Below are positions 1-11,158 of a stretch of DNA of 64,000 nt, one piece after another; position 1 is the stretch's first letter; every line of letters begins with the position of its first letter. A program made the translations under genes and the position numbers. This DNA comes from Eimeria necatrix. Lineage: Eukaryota > Apicomplexa > Conoidasida > Eucoccidiorida > Eimeriidae. Below the pieces are notes generated by a model. The model was not told the DNA's origin, searched no databases, and saw only the letters and a list, made by a program, of their open reading frames with translations. The stretch covers positions 12,501-76,500 of the forward strand of contig NW_013654354.1 of NCBI RefSeq assembly GCF_000499385.1, read 5' to 3'.

Positions 1-25
1 ACCAGGGGCACCCGGCGGGCCCTCG

Positions 26-360
26 GGGGGCCCCAGGGGGCCCCAGGGGGCCCTTAAGGGGCCCCAGGGGGCCCTTAGGGGGCCCTTAGGGGGCCCCAGG
101 GGGCCCTTAGGGGGCCCTTAGGGGGCCCCAGGGGGCCCCAGGGGGCCCCAGGGGGCCCCAGGGGGCCCCAGGGGATCATAGGGGGCCCTAGGGGGCCTCA
201 GGGGGCCCCAGGGGGCCCCCTTAATTTCGAGGGGGCAGGGCCCTCGCTGGGGGGCCCCCAGGGGCCCCCAGGGGGCCCCCAGGGGGCCCCTGCTGGAGCC
301 TCTAAAGGGCCCCCCAGGGGCCCCCAGGGTATTTTAAAGGGTTTATTAGCAAGGGGGGCC
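26..360. repeat. GGGGCCCC-type decamer array
   Basis: Tandem, slightly degenerate copies of a 10-base unit AGGGGGCCCC (variants TTAGGGGGCC) fill most of this stretch. The unit is nearly self-complementary, so both strands read alike. Related arrays recur at about 2015-2130, 8160-8235 (inside the CDC123 gene), 13095-13145 (inside the transporter gene) and 36120-36180 (a PPIP5K intron). If the exon at 375-470 is real, this array sits in the intron that follows it on the minus strand. Confidence 0.85.
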
Positions 361-374
361 CCCCGGGGATTTAC

Positions 375-470
375 CTGCTCTTCAACTTCTTGAGAAACTC
401 CGCCAATGAAGAAGCGAAGCTGGCGGGGGGCCTTGGGCCTCCCCGGCTCTTCTTCTGGGTGCAGCAGCAA
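375..470 (-). CDS. Possible exon of an unidentified minus-strand gene leaving the window
   Basis: On the minus strand the reading from about 470 down to 375 gives a non-repetitive peptide that ends QLRFFIGGVSQEVEEQ. It is followed directly by a good splice donor (CAG then GTAAAT at 375/374). The peptide is unlike the homopolymer readings around it, which is why it is listed. The upstream limit is unclear because a CAG array begins at about 470. The next exon would lie beyond the GGGGCCCC array and probably outside the window. The product is not recognised. It could also be a chance open stretch. Confidence 0.3.
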
Positions 471-3400
471 ACCCGCAGCAGCAGCAGCAGCAGCAGCAGC
501 AAAGAGGCAGCAGCAGCAGCAGCAAGCACCAGCAGCACAGGCAGCAAGGCATAGGGCTCAGCTGCGCGAGGGTCCAGCGCTAACTAGAACTTGCTGCTGC
601 TGCTGCTGCAGATGCAGCTTTCTAAATTCTCTGCAGCAGTTCGTGCAAGTTATTTATTTGAAGAGTTTAGTTTTTCAATTAATTCCAACTGGCAAAATAT
701 CTCTGCACAAAAGCTTTCTAAATTGTTTTTGCTGCTGCTGCTGCTGCTGCTGCATGCATGCATTTGCTGCTACCTGAAGACGAAGGGCGCTGGCTCTCTG
801 AGCTCTCCGGGGGGGCTGCAGCTGCTGCTGCTTCAGCAGCTGCTGCTGCTGCTGCTTCAGCAGCAGCAGCAGCAGCAGTAGCAGAGGGCCCCGGATCGGC
901 TGCTGCGGAGCCGCAGGAGGCCCCTAAGTCTTCTGAATTGTCTTCTGATGGATTGGCTGTGTTGGGCTGGGGCGAGAGCGCTGCTGCGTGCGCCATCTGC
1001 TGCTGCTGCTGCTGCTCTCCTGCTGCTTCTCGGCGCTGCGGGCTGCGCTGCGGCCGCGGATCCTCTGTGCTGCTGTCGCCTTACGGGGCCAAAGGAGGCT
1101 TATTAAACTGCTAATTGTAATTGTGGAATGGAAGAAATGAAATAAAAAGGGGGAAACGACCGGGGGCGGCCTCAGGTGTACAGACACTCGTCGATCCTGC
1201 AGGCCTGCAGGCGGCGCACCAACGGCTCCGCGGCGGGCTGGGGCTCTGCAGGGGCTTTCCTGAAGACTCTAAAGACTTTGAAAAGTAACACAAATGCTAT
1301 TTGCATTTCAGATTGAAATAAAAGGTGGACTTTGCATGCATGGCTCACAAGCGGGCTTCGGGCTAGACAGCCCGCGCCGTGGGACAGGCGGCAGCAGCCA
1401 CTGCGTGCAGATCTGCTGCGGAACATATGGATATTCCCCTTTATTGAGCCTTAAAAGACTAATAAATCTAATTAATTAGCAAACTTTCAGCTAAAAATAT
1501 GAATTTATTTCTCTTAAAACCCAGATCATTCCAAGTTTCAGACAGCAGCGCTGCAGTGGCTGAGTCGACCAACCCTGCCGCAAGGCCACACAGACAGTCG
1601 GCGCCGCCAACTCGCCGCAACTCTCCACTAAAATATTCTAAAAAGAAAAATAAACATTTTTAAAACAGTTTTATTTGTTATATTTGCCTTCTTATGGTCT
1701 CTCTGCCTTCGGGCTGTTGCTGACAGATCCAGGGCGCCCACCACACTGCTGCCGCAGCAGCAGCAGCAGCAGCTGCTGCTGCTTCTGCTGCTGCAGCTTC
1801 TGCGCCCACTGGGGAGTCAACAGCAGCGGGGGATCGGGCCTGCTCTCGAGCCTTCAGTGCTGCACTCTTAAAGACAATTAATTAAGCCTCTTGGCCAGTC
1901 GAGCTGCTGTTTGCTGCAGCAACTGCAGCAATTAAAAAAGCCCATCTAGTCTAATCTGCCTCGAGGGTATCAGCACACGGGGCTCCCAGCCAAAGCCCAA
2001 TCTTAAAGGCCTTGAGGGCCCCCCCGGGGGGCCCCCAGGGCTCTTTGGGGCCCCCGTGGGGCCCCCGTGGGGGCCCCCAAGAGCCTTGGGGGCCCCTTGG
2101 GGGCCCCTTGGGGGCCCCTGGGGGGCCCCTGCTGCACTTCTGCAGCCTTTGCTGCCAATTAAAGACCTTTGCAGCCTCAAATGACTCAAAAGATAATACT
2201 AAAATTCATAAGAACAGTTTCAAATCCATATTACCCCCAGGGGGCCCCCTGCACTTTGCTGCTGCCAAGTGGGGCCCCCCCCCAGCTTGCTGCTGCTCTG
2301 TGGCTTCGCAGCAGCAAAAGTGCATGCGCTGCCTCCTTAGCTGCTGGCCTAGGAGCAGCAGGAGCTGCTGCAGCTGCTGCAGCTGCTGCAGCAGCTGCAG
2401 CAGCAAACCGCAGCAAAGCTCAGAAGCTGTTTAAATAAGAAAGCCTTTTCAAGTTATTTATTAAGAAGTTCAGCAGCAAGGAAGCCACTCGAAGATCTGC
2501 TGCGAATTTGCTGCGCCAGCGCCGCTGCTGCTGGGCCGAAGCAGCAGCAAAAGAGCAGCAGCGTCTTGCTGCTGCTTGCTGCACAGCGGAGCCGCAGAGC
2601 TGCTGCAGCTTGCTGCTGCTGCGGAGCTCCCTGCTGCTGCTGCAGCACCTTCAGAGGCCCAGGAGAGGGGCCCCTGGGCATAAATAAACTAAAGGGCCTC
2701 CTGGCCGTTAGCTGCAAGGCTCCCCAATTCCTTAAGCTGCTGCAGTTCTGAAGCAACTGCAGCAGCAAACTCAGCAGCAGATGCAGCAGCAGATGCAGCA
2801 GCAGATGCAGCAGCAGATTCAGCAGAACGCAGCAGCAGCAAAGCAGCACAAAGGGCCCCACTGCCTGCCTCTGTAGGCGCTGGCTGCAGCTGTCTGTGAG
2901 CCTCTGAAATGGATTCAAGATCCAAAACAAGTTCAAATGCCCTTCCGGGCCCCTTAAGCTCGAATTAAAAGCAAAAATAATATTTAAATGCATTTTATTT
3001 GCCACTTAAGCTCAAATTTAGGACTAAAAAAAAAAAGAGTTCAAGTGGCTTTCTGGGGCCCCTTGAGCTCGCGGCGGTTGTTCGCGTTTTGGCTCTGTGG
3101 GGGCCGCTGGCACGTCTTGCTGCCACTCGTTGCGAACTTAATTCCGCATTTTATATTTAATTTATATTTTAATTGAATTTAAAATTAAAAATGATTTAAA
3201 TGGCGATCAACTGAGTCCTGGCTGGGGTTTCGCCTGCGCCCCAGACTGGGAGTGACTCCCACAGCCCCATAGCCGCGGGGGGCCCCTCAGGGCCCCTCAG
3301 GGGCCCCCAGGCCTTCTTCTCTTTCCCCTCGTCTTTATTTTGAAATATTTAAATTGAAAAATACCTTTTTGCAAAAAGACTCTGCCGCATATATCCATTT

Positions 3401-3641
3401 TCCTTCAGCAGGCAGCACTAGTGCCGCTGGGGGGCCCCTGCTGCAGCAGTCCTCACAGCGAGGCCCTTCACTTCTCACTCAGAGTATTTTATCTCCACAC
3501 GAGGCCCCCTTCACTCAAGCCTTTAATTCTTTTTATTTATTTGACATCTTAAAGTATCGAGGGCCCGATTGGGCTGCTGCTGGAGGCCGGGATAACTCAG
3601 CAGCAGCAGCAGCAGCAGCTGCTGCTGCATCGGTTTGTGCT

Positions 3642-3675
<34 letters not shown>

Positions 3676-4167
3676 TGAGTCGTCTTCTTGCACAATGGAT
3701 TCCTCCGCTGGCCCCTCAATCCTTCCCGCAGGTTCCACAGCCTGTGATGGGGGCAATTCCACTGCAGCGCCGTCAGCGGCAGCAGCAGCAGCGGCAGCAG
3801 CAGCAGCGGCAGCAGCAGCAGCAGCGACGGCGGCAGCAGCAGGAGCTGAGATGGCAGCAGTGATCGCACCAGCGGCAGAAACTGCAGCCTCAGCCGGAAC
3901 TGCAGCAGCAGCAGCAGCAGGAGCTGCAGCAGGACCTGCAGCAGCAGCAGGAGCTGCAGCAGGGCCTGCAGCAGCAGCTGCAGCAGCTGCTGCTGCAGCT
4001 CTTGCAGCAACAGCAGCAGCAACATTCCCCCTATCTGGCCTGCTGCTCTTCAACTGGCTCACAGCTCACTTCCGCTGTAGGCTCTTTGCTGACAGCAGCC
4101 GCGCCATTCGACTTTTGCCGCAGCAGCTCTTCAGAGTGCATCCCTCGCCTCTCGTGGCGCGGCTCAT

Positions 4168-4215
<48 letters not shown>

Positions 4216-4339
4216 GCACACGTGCCTTTGTTTGCAGCAAACTGCACTGCAGCAGCAGGCGCCCACAAACCTGGAGGGGGCAGGCCTCTCTAGCCATGGG
4301 CAAAACGGCCATCAGGATAAATGCGGCGCGCTGCCCTCT

Positions 4340-4402
<63 letters not shown>

Positions 4403-4701
4403 TCCTGCGTTTGCGAGTCTTTAAGGGGCTTCCGAGGGGCTGCTTGGAGCTGCGGCCTCGGGGACTCGCCAGAATACTCTGGGGGCCCCGGGGGCCCCCG
4501 CTGCTCCCTGGACAGCTTTTGCTGCTCTTGTGCGTTTGCCGTTGCTGTTGCTGCTGCTGCTGCTGCTGTTATATCCTTTGCCTTCTTTTACTACCTGTCT
4601 CTTAGCTTTGTCTGTGCCCCTCAATGGACTGACCCTACTGCTTCTGCTGATGCTTTTGCTGTTGCTGCTGCTGCTACTGCTGCTGCTGCTGCTGATCCGG
4701 G

Positions 4702-4734
<33 letters not shown>

Positions 4735-4899
4735 GGGTGCTACTGCTGCTGCTGCTGCTGCCGCTGCTTCCCCCTGCGCAGCTGTTGCATCTCTGTGTCT
4801 GCTGCTGCGCTGCCTCTGAGAACTTGCGCAGACGCATTTGCTGTCTCCCCGGAGGGCACTTGCGATATATTCCCCTTGATGCAGCAGCAGAGCGATGGC

Positions 4900-4938
<39 letters not shown>

Positions 4939-5095
4939 CAGCAGCAGCAGGAGCCGCGTGCTGCAGCGGATGGCCTTCTTCCTCCACCTGCAGGGCACGC
5001 GAGACTTTCAGTAGACGGCGGCTGTGAAGGGGCTCTTTTGTCGCTGCAGCAGCAGCTGCTTGCTGCTCAGCAGCGGCTTGCTGCTGCAGCAGAGA

Positions 5096-5126
<31 letters not shown>

Positions 5127-5254
5127 GCCGCACGGGATGTGCGCTGAAGCCGGCGCTGCTCTTCCCTTTGAGATTCAGGAAAGTTCCCTGGCGGCTGTCA
5201 GGGAGCTCTTTTACTTCTTATGGGGCCCCGCAGGTGGGCAGCTCAGTAGATTCT

Positions 5255-5291
<37 letters not shown>

Positions 5292-5350
5292 TGCTGCACA
5301 TACTGGGGCTGCTGCGCCACACCGTGCTGCTGCCTGCTGTTGCTGCTGAA
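471..5350. other. CAG-rich segment without a confidently assigned gene
   Basis: Long CAG/CTG arrays (for example near 474-540, 3597-3675, 3780-4020, 4165-4220, 4338-4400, 4655-4760, 4893-4945) alternate with AT-rich spacers (for example 2940-3200 and 3330-3360). Several long open frames exist only because the repeat is open in all frames. Stretches with less repetitive plus-strand peptide lie at about 3354-3560, 3695-3760, 4020-4170 and 5130-5250 and could be exons of one or more low-complexity proteins, possibly including a 5' extension of the CDC123 gene. No conserved domain was recognised, so no gene is called. Confidence 0.6.
2015..2130. repeat. GGGGGCCCCC array
   Basis: A second cluster of the near-palindromic GGGGGCCCC(C) unit, here with spacers such as TTGG and CTTGG. 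It lies between CAG-rich blocks in a gene-poor segment. Confidence 0.75.
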
Positions 5351-5361
5351 ATGATTGGGTT

Positions 5362-5467
5362 TTGCTTCTCGTTTGCACTTTCGCGTGTCCGGTTTGTTGG
5401 CTTGCTGCTGCTGTTTTGGTGCTTCCTTTTGCTTCAATTTGCTGCTTGCTGCTGCGCTTCTCTCTCG

Positions 5468-5498
<31 letters not shown>

Positions 5499-5629
5499 TG
5501 CTGCAGACAGCTGCCTGGCTGTGGACGCAGCAGCCTGCGACTTTGCGCACTGGCGGCTTTCGCTGAACTTCTGCAGCAAATGTCCCAGGGCGAAGCCGCT
5601 GGTGCTTGAAGAGGCAATAAACCTCACCC

Positions 5630-5674
<45 letters not shown>

Positions 5675-5836
5675 ATTCAGGGCCGAGGAGCCACGAACAG
5701 GCGGAAGCAGCAGACAGGAGCTTTGCTGCTGTTGCTGCAACTTGCAGGTGCTGCTGCTTGCGCTGCTGCTGCATCCGAGTGCCTCCGGTGGCTCTGGAAG
5801 CTGTGGCTCGCGACGACTTCCGCCTCCCCCCAGAGT

Positions 5837-5882
<46 letters not shown>

Positions 5883-6314
5883 GCGGGCTTCTTCTAACCG
5901 GCTGCTGCGCTGCACAGAGGTACGGCTGCTGCAGTGCGGGCTGCAGGCCGCAGGGAGGGTCGGCAGCAGCATTTCTTGCAGCATTTGCTTCGTTTTTTTT
6001 TGTTTTTTAAATTTAAATTTATTTTTTATTTCTTTTTATTTCTTTTCAGGATTGGAGGTCTCCCGAGCCTTCTAGCGATGATGGCTCGTGGCTTTCAGAG
6101 CTGCCCTCTTCTCCCAGCACCCCCCCGCTCTCCCCGCCTGGTGCAGCAGCAGCAGACTCCCCGGAAGCAGCAGCAGCAGATTCCCCGGAAGCAGCAGCAG
6201 CCGCAGTCCTGACTCCTCTGCCATCAGCAGCAGCCGCTGCTGCTGCTGCTGACGCTGCAGAGCAGCCAGCAGCCTCCTGCATAGCTGCAGGGGCCCCAGA
6301 AGAAAGCAAGGGCA

Positions 6315-6347
<33 letters not shown>

Positions 6348-6670
6348 CAGGTGCTGCTGCAGCAGATGCTGCTGTGGCCTCCCTGCTGCGCTGCCTAGCT
6401 GCATGCATTCCCCGCGCAGGGGGCCGGGTGACCCCGCTGCTGAATAACAGCAGCTTAGAAGACGCAGGCTGGATTGTGGTTGGGGCCCGCAACAACAGCA
6501 GCTTTGAGTTTGCTGCTCAGTCTGCTTCGGCCCGCAGCTTCCTGGCCTTTGCATGCACAGAGCCGTGGGAGGTGCTGCTGCTGCTGCACGCGGCAGCAGC
6601 CACAGCAGCAGCCACTGCGCAGCCGTTGCAGGGGTGCGCGGACCTCTGTTGTCCTGCTGCCCCTGCTGCA

Positions 6671-6718
<48 letters not shown>

Positions 6719-7723
6719 TCTCCGCCTGTGTCCTGTGCGTCTGCGGCTGCTGAAAAGAGCACAGTAGTGCGGCGGCTGGCGTCGCGGCGCGGGGTTTATG
6801 AGTTGGTGCTGGGTGGGCGATTTGAGCAGCAGCTGCAGCAGCAGCAGCAGCAGCAGCTGCAGCAGCAGCAGCAGCAGCGGGAGAGCTCAGGCTACGCAGA
6901 CGCGGAGGAGGTTTGCTTGCCGCTGCCCCTGTGCCTCACTTTGGTGGAAACGGAGCAGCTGCAGAAAGGCAAGGAGTTTCGTGTCTTCGTAGCTGCGGGA
7001 CTTCCCGTCGGTTCGTCTTATTTTATTTTATTTTATTTTATTTTATTTTATTTTATTTTATTTTATTTTATTTTATTTTATTTTATTTTATCTTATTCCA
7101 GCTTTTCTCAAATGCATGTTGGCTATCTGCGCGCAGCAAAGGGCCCCCTGTGCCCGCTGCAGCAGCTCGCCGCCTCTGCTGCTTATTAAAAAATAATGAA
7201 AAAAATAAAAAATAATAATTATTATTCATAAGGCGCGGACGGGCTGCAACTTGTCCTTGCCTCTTATGTTGTGGGATGGAATAGTTGCCTGGAGTGTACA
7301 TGCTGGCGCAGTGTGCCCTGTGGCAAAGCATTTTGGCAGCTAGCTAGCTAGCTAGCTAGCTAGCTAGCTAGCTAGCTAGCTAGCTGGCTATCTGGCTATC
7401 TGGCTAGCTGGTTTTAGCTGCTTTGTTAGCTAGCTAGCTAGCTGCATGGGCAGCTAGCCAGCTAGAAAGCCGGCCAGCGACCCGTCCCGGGGCTTTCTTC
7501 TGAGTCTGCGTGCAAGTGCAACTTCACAGTCTCCATAGCCTGATCTGGCTTGACGCAGGCCTCTTTGCTGCTGCTGCTGCTGCTGCTGCTGCTCATGTTT
7601 GCAGGCGTCAGCCAGCTGTGGCTTGCTGAGTGCCTTCCCGAGCTGTGCAGCAGGACCTCAGTGAGGCGGCGAGTGCGACAGGCCGTGTGGCGTTTCGTGG
7701 TGAAGTGCTTCGGCCGCCGCCTG

Positions 7724-7754
<31 letters not shown>

Positions 7755-8611
7755 TGCTTCCTCCGCTCTTTGCAGCTGATGTGTACATACACCCCAACAC
7801 GGACGGCACTGACACGTGCAGGTGAGAGCCCGCTGCGGTGTACATACAGCATCCAAACATAAGCACTGTCCGAACGAGGCTCAAGCCTTGCCTTCACAGA
7901 AGTTTAAATGGCCATGCATGCATGCATGCATGCATGCATGCATGCATGAGCGCACTTCGTGGCCAGCTGCGCATGCATACGCATGCATGCGCATGCATGC
8001 GCATTCAGGCTGCTACGCCTGAGCCCTTGGGGCTTTCTGACGGACCCGCTTTTGTTTACTTACGAGGAGCTCCGCACTGCCGTGCTAAAGCGCTGCTGCT
8101 CAGCCTCAAGATTCTGCGAGGCTTGCCGCGGGGCCCCTCCCCAGTACCCCCCAGGGTCTAGCCTCCCCCAGGGGCCCCAGGGGCCCCCAGGGGGGGCCCC
8201 CGGGGCCCCCGGGGCCCCCGCAGGCGGGGGCCCCGAGAGGGACTGCGAGTGCTGGAAAGCCTGCACACTTCGATATGTCCAAGGGACCGACGAAGAGGTT
8301 CATGACACTCAGCGCGTCCTGGCGATGCCGCAGGTGCTGCTGAGGGCCTCGAGATGCTGCTGCTGCGCTGCTTGGCGGGGGCCCCTGCTGCTGGTGCTGC
8401 TTCTCGGGGCCCCCCGGGCCCTGCTGGGCGCGGGGCTGGGGAGGGTTTGCTGCTGCTGCGCGTCACCGTGGCTGTTGCTGCGCTGCTGCCTGCTCACTGC
8501 CTGCCTCTGCCTGTCTTCTCTCTCTGTCTTTTATGTACTCTTCTTAATAAGCTTGCTACCATCAGCCTGATTATCTATATATGTGTATGTGGATCTACAT
8601 ATATATATGTG

Positions 8612-8686
<75 letters not shown>

Positions 8687-8896
8687 ACTGTTTGCGTTGA
8701 AGTTTATTCATTTCCCCTTATAGGGCCCCAGTCGTTTGTGCTTTTGCTGCTGCCTCTGCTGCAGGACCTGCTGGAGATTGCGAAGGGCGGGAGTAGCTGT
8801 GAAGTGGAGCAGATGTTGCTGGACTTGAAGTCAGCGCATATAGACACAATTAAGCAGCAGAGAAAAAGGGATGAACAGCGCAAAAAGAGAAAATAA
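5362..8896 (+). CDS. CDC123: CDC123/D123-family protein (eIF2 assembly chaperone)
   Basis: CDC123 proteins are cytosolic ATP-grasp-fold chaperones that help assemble eIF2 for translation initiation. Proposed exons: about 5362-5919, 6050-7010, 7605-7821, 8009-about 8333, and a last exon starting at 8724 or 8732 and ending at 8896; the first three junctions are phase-consistent. Family landmarks in order: CDFAHW near 5536 (family FSxWYP region), the acidic patch EDWRSPEPSSDDGSW across intron 1, LNNSSLEDAGWI and NNSSFEF, YELVL, KEFRVFV, the spliced GVSQ, ADVYI, and LTDPLLFTYEEL. The block normally read as DFNP is RLSP here, so a metal/ATP-binding acid appears lost. The start codon is uncertain, since the in-frame ATG at 5362 would add an odd hydrophobic leader. 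The exon 4 end and last-exon start are unresolved. Ala, Gln and Ser runs interrupt the domain. Confidence 0.83.
7019..7092. repeat. TTTTA pentanucleotide microsatellite
   Basis: About 15 near-perfect copies of TTTTA directly after the donor of CDC123 intron 2. On the transcript this gives a long U-rich tract close to the 5' splice site. Confidence 0.95.
7338..7440. repeat. AGCT/TAGC tetranucleotide array
   Basis: Perfect then degenerate TAGC copies (variants TGGCTATC) in the same CDC123 intron. The same tetranucleotide recurs at about 16705-16736, 24138-24184, 28915-29037 and 42355-42435. Confidence 0.95.
7912..8004. repeat. CATG (TGCA) tetranucleotide arrays in CDC123 intron 3
   Basis: Two runs of alternating TGCATGCA, at 7912-7949 and 7968-8004, fill most of the intron between the exons ending at 7821 and starting at 8009. 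TGCATGCA is also the core of motifs known to be bound by some apicomplexan AP2 factors; whether these copies act as binding sites is unknown. Confidence 0.9.
8613..8683. repeat. (TA)n dinucleotide repeat
   Basis: About 35 uninterrupted TA units, in the last intron of the CDC123 gene under the proposed model. Confidence 0.97.
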
Positions 8897-9798
8897 TAAT
8901 GACGCGAAAAACGCAAATAATGCAGAAGGCAGGGAAACAAAAGCCACGCCAGCGCAGCATAATTCAACTTCTTTTGAGTCACTGACCAACGCATGCATGC
9001 ATGCCACCGCACGGCTGTGCATGCATGCAAAAGTGCATGCATGTGTTGCGCGAAAGAGGTGGGAGAGGATCCTTTGCAGGGAGAAGACGGGCCTATAGAG
9101 CAAGCTTAGCTTTGTGTTCTGGTGTCTGTACACTCCAAGCTGCCCAGCGGGCTGCACCCACAGAAAGAAGCTCCTCTTCTTGCTGTTGGCCCCCAGGCCG
9201 GAGAAGGGCCAGGGAATGGCCAGGCAAGGAGCTGCATGCGAGAAGTTCAAGTGCGTCCTGAGGCAGCAGCAGCCCCAGGGCAGTGCAGCGCTGCAAGAGC
9301 CCCACAGGGGCTCTTCGTGGGAAAGCTGCCACTGCTTTTGACTGTCTTTTTCCCTTGGTAATCATAAATTGCTTCACTTTGACTCAATGGATTTGCCTGT
9401 TGTCAACGCCGCTTGTTACCTGCGGCACAGCTTGCGCTGCCGTTGTGCAGTGGAGAGAGAAGTTGGGACTCTTAGAAGGCAGCAACATATAGAATAGTTG
9501 TGCACATAAATATTTCATTATTATTTATAAGCATATGTGCGTTAAAATCGCATTTAATGGTGCGTCCGCCTGCTGTAGAGATGCGCAGCGTGTATACTTA
9601 CATATGCACATGAATACATGTACACATGTATGTGTATGGATTCACACATAAACAAGTCACAAAATGCCGCTGGAGAAGAGGCCAAGGTGACATATAAGTT
9701 GTTGCGAAATTTATCTGAAAGCTTTTGTCTCAGTGAGGCACTAGAGTGGCGCGGAGCTGAGACTGACTCCACAGCTTGCGCGCACTCACACGCTCCTA

Positions 9799-9851
9799 CC
9801 TAAACCCTAAACCCTAAACCCTAAACCCTAAACTCTGAACCCTAAACCCTA
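9799..9851. repeat. Interstitial telomere-like tract (CCCTAAA)n
   Basis: About seven copies of CCCTAAA, the C-strand form of the apicomplexan TTTAGGG telomere repeat, with two single-base variants. Unique sequence lies on both sides, so this is not a chromosome end. Confidence 0.95.
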
Positions 9852-10824
9852 CGCAGCGTGGTGTATGCCACCTACAGGCCCCCGTTGAAGTCCGCTGTAC
9901 GTACACTTGAGTTACTTTATGCGAAGGTGTATGTACTTCCTTATGAATAGGCCACACAGGGCAGATGTTTGCATGAGTGAGCATTTGTGTACGTGCATAC
10001 CTACATATATATTCCTGTAACACATACTTCTGCCTTACGTACATGTCTGCATGTATCCCTATAGCATATGACTGCTATAATATATATATTAGTGTGTACA
10101 CACACCTCTATAGTGTATACTTGTGCCATAAATGCGTTTCTACATATATCCGTCCAACACATACTTGTACTATATTTGTTTGTCCACACATATCCGTACA
10201 ACATGTACTTTGGTATATTTACGTGTGTATATAAATGCATTAAGTGCATTTGCGTGAGTGCATGCATCTGCTCTCACAAGAGTCAGTGCCCAAGGCAGTC
10301 TCACTGGTGAGTGCAAGACGCTCCGTTTACTTTTTCAAGCCAAAATTATCGCCAACAAATAAATGAAACTTGCAGAGGCCTCACCAAGCCACGCTAATGC
10401 TGGGTGTGGCTGCGGGAGGCGCTGCGACTTGATGCTGCAGAGCAGCAGCTGCAGCAGCATCGGCAGCAGCAGCTGCTGCTGCAGCATCCGCTCGCGCTGC
10501 GGCAGCAACAGAGCCGGCCGCAGCACAGCAGGTCTTTCGGATGCAAAGATCTTTCCCTCTTACTCTCAACGTCATTCATCAATCGAGGTGACCACTGGTC
10601 AATCGGGGTGACCACTGGCCCACTGCGCCTCGTGAGACTCCAAACCAGGAAGCCTCAAGCGCTGCTCTAATAGCAGCTAGACTCTGAATAAAACTGTGCT
10701 TGGTCTCCCACCTTCATTGCTCTCCACATAGGAAGCGGCAGCTGCAGCTACACGAGGCTGCTGCAGTCAGCTACGAACAGCTGTTGCTATTGTCCACTAC
10801 GAACAGCTGCTGCTACAGTCCATT

Positions 10825-10905
10825 ATGAGCAGCTGCTGCAGCAGCATCAGCTGCTGCAGCAGCATCAGCTGCTGCAGCAGCATCAGCTGCAGCAGCAGCA
10901 GCTGC
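10825..10905. repeat. 18-bp tandem repeat, CATCAGCTGCTGCAGCAG type
   Basis: Three to four copies of an 18-base CAG-derived unit in tandem. No gene is assigned here. Confidence 0.8.
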
Positions 10906-11158
10906 TCCTCGTTCCCACAGTGCTGCAGCTACTGCTGGGCTGTCACACCTCGGAAACGGCGGAGGGGTGCAGGTCACCAATCGGATTAAATTTGTGCTTC
11001 TGCAGCAAAACAAAGAGCAATATGAACAGTAACCATAATAAGGCAAATTTCTCGTTGCTGCAGCTCCTGCAAAAGTGTTTCCCGCCGCTGCTGCTGCTGC
11101 TGTGCTACAGCACTAGGTCCTGCAACTCGCTGCTGTTGCTGCTGCTGCTGCTGCTGTG

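Larger units (their letters stand above)
8897..11158. other. Intergenic region between CDC123 and the transporter gene
   Basis: The two genes converge here. Visible contents: TGCATG-rich stretch 8991-9048; telomere-like tract 9799-9851; a degenerate ACATATG/TATATC-rich segment at about 9590-10270; a near-duplicate phrase containing GTGACCACTGG at about 10585-10620; and CAG-type tandem units at 10820-10910. Open frames exist on both strands but none shows a recognisable domain or convincing non-repetitive peptide. Confidence 0.6.

Noticed and set aside
3597..4760. CRISPR-like array because of regular short repeats
   Set aside because: The repeats are continuous trinucleotides without unique spacers, in a eukaryotic nuclear sequence.
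9799..9851. Chromosome end suggested by telomere repeats
   Set aside because: The tract is short, contains variants and has unique gene-bearing sequence on both sides; several such tracts occur in the window.
10001..10270. Overlapping open frames on both strands in the ACATATG-rich stretch
   Set aside because: Both strands are open because of the biased, repeat-like base composition; the peptides are Tyr/Ile/Cys-rich with no domain.
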